From assembly GCA_006954465.1 (NCBI GenBank), contig LVVU01000073.1:1-8205 (forward strand): a DNA stretch of 8,205 bases. Reading direction: 5' to 3'. The position numbers and the translations under genes were made by a program. Shown piece by piece: positions 5,939 to 8,205 of the stretch. Under the pieces are notes generated by a model. That model worked only from the letters and a program-made list of their open reading frames with translations. It did not search any database and was not told where the DNA came from. The DNA comes from Candidatus Methanoprimaticola hominis (GTDB taxonomy: Archaea; Thermoplasmatota; Thermoplasmata; Methanomassiliicoccales; Methanomethylophilaceae). Positions within the stretch are counted from its first letter, which is position 1, and every line of letters starts with the position of its first letter.

Positions 5939-7314
5939 ATGAAGAGGAAGATCATTTCGAGAATGTCCGCATGGAGGTTGAATCCCTCTCATAAACCTCT
6001 GGTCCTCGTGGGTTGCAGGCAGATTGGAAAGACCTACTCGGTGAAGGAGTCAATTATGATGACGTCGTCTACATCAATTTCGAGGAGATGCCCGAGCAGA
6101 AGGAAATATTCTCAGGCAATCTCGATCACAGAACGATAATAGACAGGATCGAGACAGTCAACAGGAAGGTGCTCAGGAAGGGCAGATCGTTGGTGATCCT
6201 GGACGAGATCCAATCCTGTAATGCGGCATATTACTCTTTAAAATCACTGTCGGAGCAGAACGACATCGACATCATAGCCCTCGGTTCGTTCCTTGGACTC
6301 AGACTCAGTGACGACGATCACATATCCCCTTTGGGGCATGTCGATCTGCTGGAGATGTATCCGATGGATTTCCAGGAATTCCTATGGGCTATGGGTTACG
6401 ACGAAGGGTTGATAGATTCCGTGGAAAACAAGGTCAGGTCGCTGGAGAGCATAGATCCTCTCATCAACAAGGCCATGAGTGATGCATTCAGACGCTACAT
6501 CGTCGTCGGCGGCATGCCGGAAGTTGTTAGGGAATATGCCGCTACAGGAAGTTACATGAGCGCATACGGTAAACTCAGGGATATCGTGGGGATAATGAGG
6601 CGGGATGCAGGGAAATACTCGGGGAAGACGGACAGGATGAAGATAATTAATTGCCTGGAATCGATCCCGAATCAGCTGGCCCGGAAGAACAAGAAGTTCA
6701 CATACGCTTCCGTGGAGAAGAGGAACGGGCGCGGTTCGAGGTATTACGGCAGCGCCCTGGATTGGTTGAGGAACGCAGGGCTGATCCATTACTGCTATAA
6801 TGTCATCGAACCGAATCCGCCCCTGTCCGGAAAGGTGTGCACGGACGATTTCAAGATATATCTGTGCGATACGGGGCTGATGTCTGTGCTCATAGAGGAT
6901 GCAGACATCGATGCACTGGTGAATCGCGACCCATATGCCAACAACGGGGCGTTCTTGGAGAACGCGGTTGCTTCGGCGTTGGTAAAAAAAGGATACGACC
7001 TCCGTTTCTACGAGAAGGGCGACAGTACACTGGAGATAGACTTCGTTCTCAATATCGGGGGCGTCATAAACCTCTTGGAGACAAAATCCGGAAGGAGCAA
7101 GAGGTCCAAGTCGTTGAATACCCTCTTGGCGGAGAAGGACCGGAAGCGTATCGGATTCAAGCTTTCGGAGGGAAACATCTCCACCGATGAGAACGGGGCG
7201 ATCCACCTGCCCTTGTACGGAGTATGTTTCATGAAGGAGAGCGAAGTGGCCGAGATCGGTCCGATCGACCCATCGGTCGCGAATGAGAGGTTCCGGAGTC
7301 TTTCCGATGCATGA
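5939..7314 (+). pseudogene. AAA ATPase with DUF4143 domain, frameshifted just after the P-loop
   Basis: The gene begins at the ATG at 5939 (MKRKIISRMSAWRLNPSHKP) with a good P-loop GCRQIGKT at residues 25-32, then YSVKE. The frame must then shift by -1 (one base missing, or a small deletion not divisible by three) around 6040-6056. The family sequence resumes as NYDDVVYINFEE in the other frame and continues to the TGA at 7312-7314. Downstream are Walker B (SLVILDEIQ, about 6190-6215), the sensor segment ALGSFLG, MDFQEFLWAMG, VVGGMPEVV, and the C-terminal nuclease-like FLEN, EIDFVL and LLETKSG. The longest single frame has only a TTG start at 6013 and lacks the P-loop, so it is not a sensible gene alone. 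The residues between YSVKE and NYDD look shorter than usual for the family, hinting at a deletion. A sequencing error is the main alternative. It differs clearly from the neighbour at 4195-5541 and belongs to another subgroup. Confidence 0.8.
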
Positions 7315-7341
7315 GTGCGGTCCTGCATTCGGTCCAATACA

Positions 7342-7402
7342 GATCTGTGCGGTGATGGTTCGCCGGGCCCGGGTCTCAGGTACTCACAGATCCGCACAGG
7401 TC
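7342..7402. repeat. Inverted repeat GATCTGTGCGG/CCGCACAGGTC after the ATPase gene
   Basis: Eleven-base arms (7342-7352 and 7392-7402) pair at ten positions plus one G-T wobble, around a 39-base GC-rich loop. It lies 28 bases beyond the ATPase stop and overlaps the 3' end of the HTH gene at 7384. It could be a shared terminator for these convergent genes or one boundary of an insertion remnant. No T-run follows. Confidence 0.4.
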
Positions 7403-7689
7403 AGTCCATCGTTGTGTCTCTTCACATCGTTTATTCCGACAGAGTCTCTGGCCCTAAACACCTGGAACCATTCGCTTGCGAACCCTACAGAAACGCCGAA
7501 TTGGGCACTCGCTTTCCTAATGGTGTATCCGTCCTTGACAACGGTTTCTCCCACTCTATACCTCAGATCGAGGTAATTCAACTCGGATTCTGGATGGATC
7601 TTCGTGTCCCACGCGGATCCTTCAGCATCTTTCCTTTCGTCAATTATATCATTGACTTCTGTCTTCCTTAAAAATGGACTTCTGGTCAT
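7384..7689 (-). CDS. Short HTH protein, probable transposase N-terminal remnant
   Basis: A 101-residue protein whose clear part is a homeodomain-like helix-turn-helix at about 40-80 (LDLRYRVGETVVKDGYTIRKASAQFGVSVGFASEWF). Such domains form the N-terminus of several transposase families, where a DDE catalytic domain follows. Here the frame stops about 15 residues later and no catalytic domain is seen, so this is either a truncated transposase or a stand-alone DNA-binding protein. The ATG at 7687-7689 is preceded by GGAG with 5 bases spacing, and it overlaps the TGA of a 13-residue upstream ORF as ATGA. The 50-bp palindrome at 7734-7783 lies just upstream. I cannot assign the IS family. Confidence 0.55.
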   Translation of the reverse strand: MTRSPFLRKTEVNDIIDERKDAEGSAWDTKIHPESELNYLDLRYRVGETVVKDGYTIRKASAQFGVSVGFASEWFQVFRARDSVGINDVKRHNDGLTCADL

Positions 7690-7727
7690 GGTTTCTCCAC
7701 TTTGTCCATGAAGTCCACTTTCTTCAT
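7686..7727 (-). CDS. Possible 13-residue leader ORF (MKKVDFMDKVEKP) overlapping the HTH gene start
   Basis: ATG at 7725-7727 to TGA at 7686-7688, overlapping the HTH start codon by the ATGA configuration typical of translational coupling. The Shine-Dalgarno for the HTH gene (GGAG) lies inside it. Its own start is 7 bases from the 50-bp palindrome. So short a frame can arise by chance, and nothing but the overlap supports it. Confidence 0.25.
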   Translation of the reverse strand: MKKVDFMDKVEKP

Positions 7728-7733
7728 ATTTCC

Positions 7734-7783
7734 GTGAACAAGACAGTTTCAGCGACTCGAGTCGCTGAAACTGTCTTGTTCAC
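7734..7783. repeat. Perfect 50-bp palindrome with no spacer
   Basis: The 25 bases beginning GTGAACAAGACAGTTTCAGC are followed at once by their exact reverse complement, centred on CTCGAG. All 25 pairs match and the match ends abruptly on both sides. As DNA it could extrude a cruciform; as RNA it would form a hairpin with almost no loop. It lies upstream of the HTH/transposase remnant, so abutted terminal inverted repeats of a mobile element are one possible origin. No second copy of the arm was seen elsewhere in the window. Confidence 0.95.
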
Positions 7784-7969
7784 AAACTGTGTGGTTAGTA
7801 CAGACATCCGCAGACAGGCACGCGGATACAAGGGCGTCGATTCATCTTCAACATGATTCTGCTGAGACAGAGGGACTTGACATTCCGGTTTTGACAACAT
7901 CCTCTCGTCTCGACGTTTCTACCTTAAATCCTGAAGAACCAATTATTTCAGAATATCTGGATGAGTAAG

Positions 7970-8046
7970 TGGCGGGCCTGAAGGGATTCGAACCCTTGGC
8001 CGTCCGATTAAGAGTCGGACGCTCTACCTAGCTGAGCTACAGGCCC
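7970..8046 (-). tRNA. tRNA-Lys (anticodon CTT), CCA encoded
   Basis: Read on the minus strand, the cloverleaf is complete. The acceptor stem is GGGCCTG/CAGGCCC and the D arm GCTC/GAGC. The anticodon stem is TCCGA/TCGGA with loop CTCTTAA (anticodon CTT, reading AAG). The variable loop has 5 bases, and the T arm AAGGG/CCCTT has loop TTCGAAT. The mature body is 74 bases with discriminator G at 7973, and CCA follows in the genome at 7970-7972. No intron is present. Confidence 0.96.
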
Positions 8047-8068
8047 ACGAATCCTGTTGATATCCTGC

Positions 8069-8086
8069 TTATACATAAATGTATGC
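8069..8086 (-). promoter_or_regulatory. Likely TATA box of tRNA-Lys
   Basis: Plus-strand TTATACATAAATGTATGC; on the minus strand it holds TTATGTATAAG, centred about 27 bases before the first base of the tRNA, the archaeal box A position. It matches the palindrome at 1913-1930 at 15 of 18 bases. Confidence 0.5.
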
Positions 8087-8121
8087 ATTGCTGGATTCGT
8101 CGGCACCTTGAATTTTCAGTG

Positions 8122-8154
8122 AGCTCGTCCTGATCCGTAAAAGACGAGTTTTCT
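8122..8154 (+). terminator. Hairpin followed by a T-rich run
   Basis: AGCTCGTC (8122-8129) pairs with GACGAGTT (8143-8150) with one wobble, and a T-rich run follows. No gene ending upstream on the plus strand is visible, so it could end a small transcript or be incidental. The rest of 8087-8205 shows no recognisable gene. Confidence 0.25.
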
Positions 8155-8205
8155 CCGTTTCTTTCCATCGATTCTATTTCGGACCCCGGGGCTCGTGCAG
8201 ATGCT

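Noticed and set aside
5704..5955. 83-residue minus-strand frame in the divergent spacer
   Set aside because: Its translation merely reflects the 34-base repeats and it crosses the other gene's promoter and start.
6382..7206. Long open frame on the minus strand inside the second ATPase gene
   Set aside because: It overlaps clear DUF4143 coding sequence and shows no family motifs.

Overview
The window looks archaeal. Likely TATA boxes sit about 27-29 bases before start codons that mostly lack a Shine-Dalgarno, which suggests leaderless transcripts. Arginine is often AGG/AGA and isoleucine often ATA, and the tRNA gene carries an encoded CCA. The gene families would fit a Thermoplasmata-type methanogen such as Methanomassiliicoccales, but that placement is inferred from general resemblance, not from a marker gene.

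Layout, left to right. (1) The 3' end of an unrecognised gene, to 384 (+). (2) An AlbA_2/Schlafen-type ATP-binding regulator, 524-1831 (+). (3) A 130-base spacer with clustered ATGTCAT/ATGGCAT palindromes, continuing into the leader of a SWIM zinc-finger gene, 2067-2637 (+), whose reading frame is broken just before the zinc ligands. (4) A class II Fic protein with a C-terminal DNA-binding domain, 2771-3913 (-), flanked on both sides by 63-bp direct repeats, each made of two palindromes. (5) Two AAA ATPase-DUF4143 genes transcribed away from each other: an intact one at 4195-5541 (-) and a frameshifted one at 5939-7314 (+). The ~400-base spacer between them has arrays of TTGCAA-type sites at 33- and 34-base spacing and a perfect 14-bp hairpin. 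(6) A short HTH protein, probably a transposase remnant, 7384-7689 (-), with a 13-residue upstream ORF and a perfect 50-bp zero-spacer palindrome. (7) tRNA-Lys(CTT), 7970-8046 (-).

The gene mix (AlbA_2 regulator, SWIM protein, Fic toxin-like enzyme, two DUF4143 ATPases, transposase remnant, tRNA at the edge) is typical of a fast-turnover accessory or defence-type island. No operon joins the genes: each has its own promoter or spacer. The most unusual content lies in the spacers, especially the repeat pair around the Fic gene, the periodic arrays between the ATPases and the 50-bp palindrome. Two of the larger genes carry frameshifts next to essential motifs, so the island is either partly decayed or affected by assembly errors.
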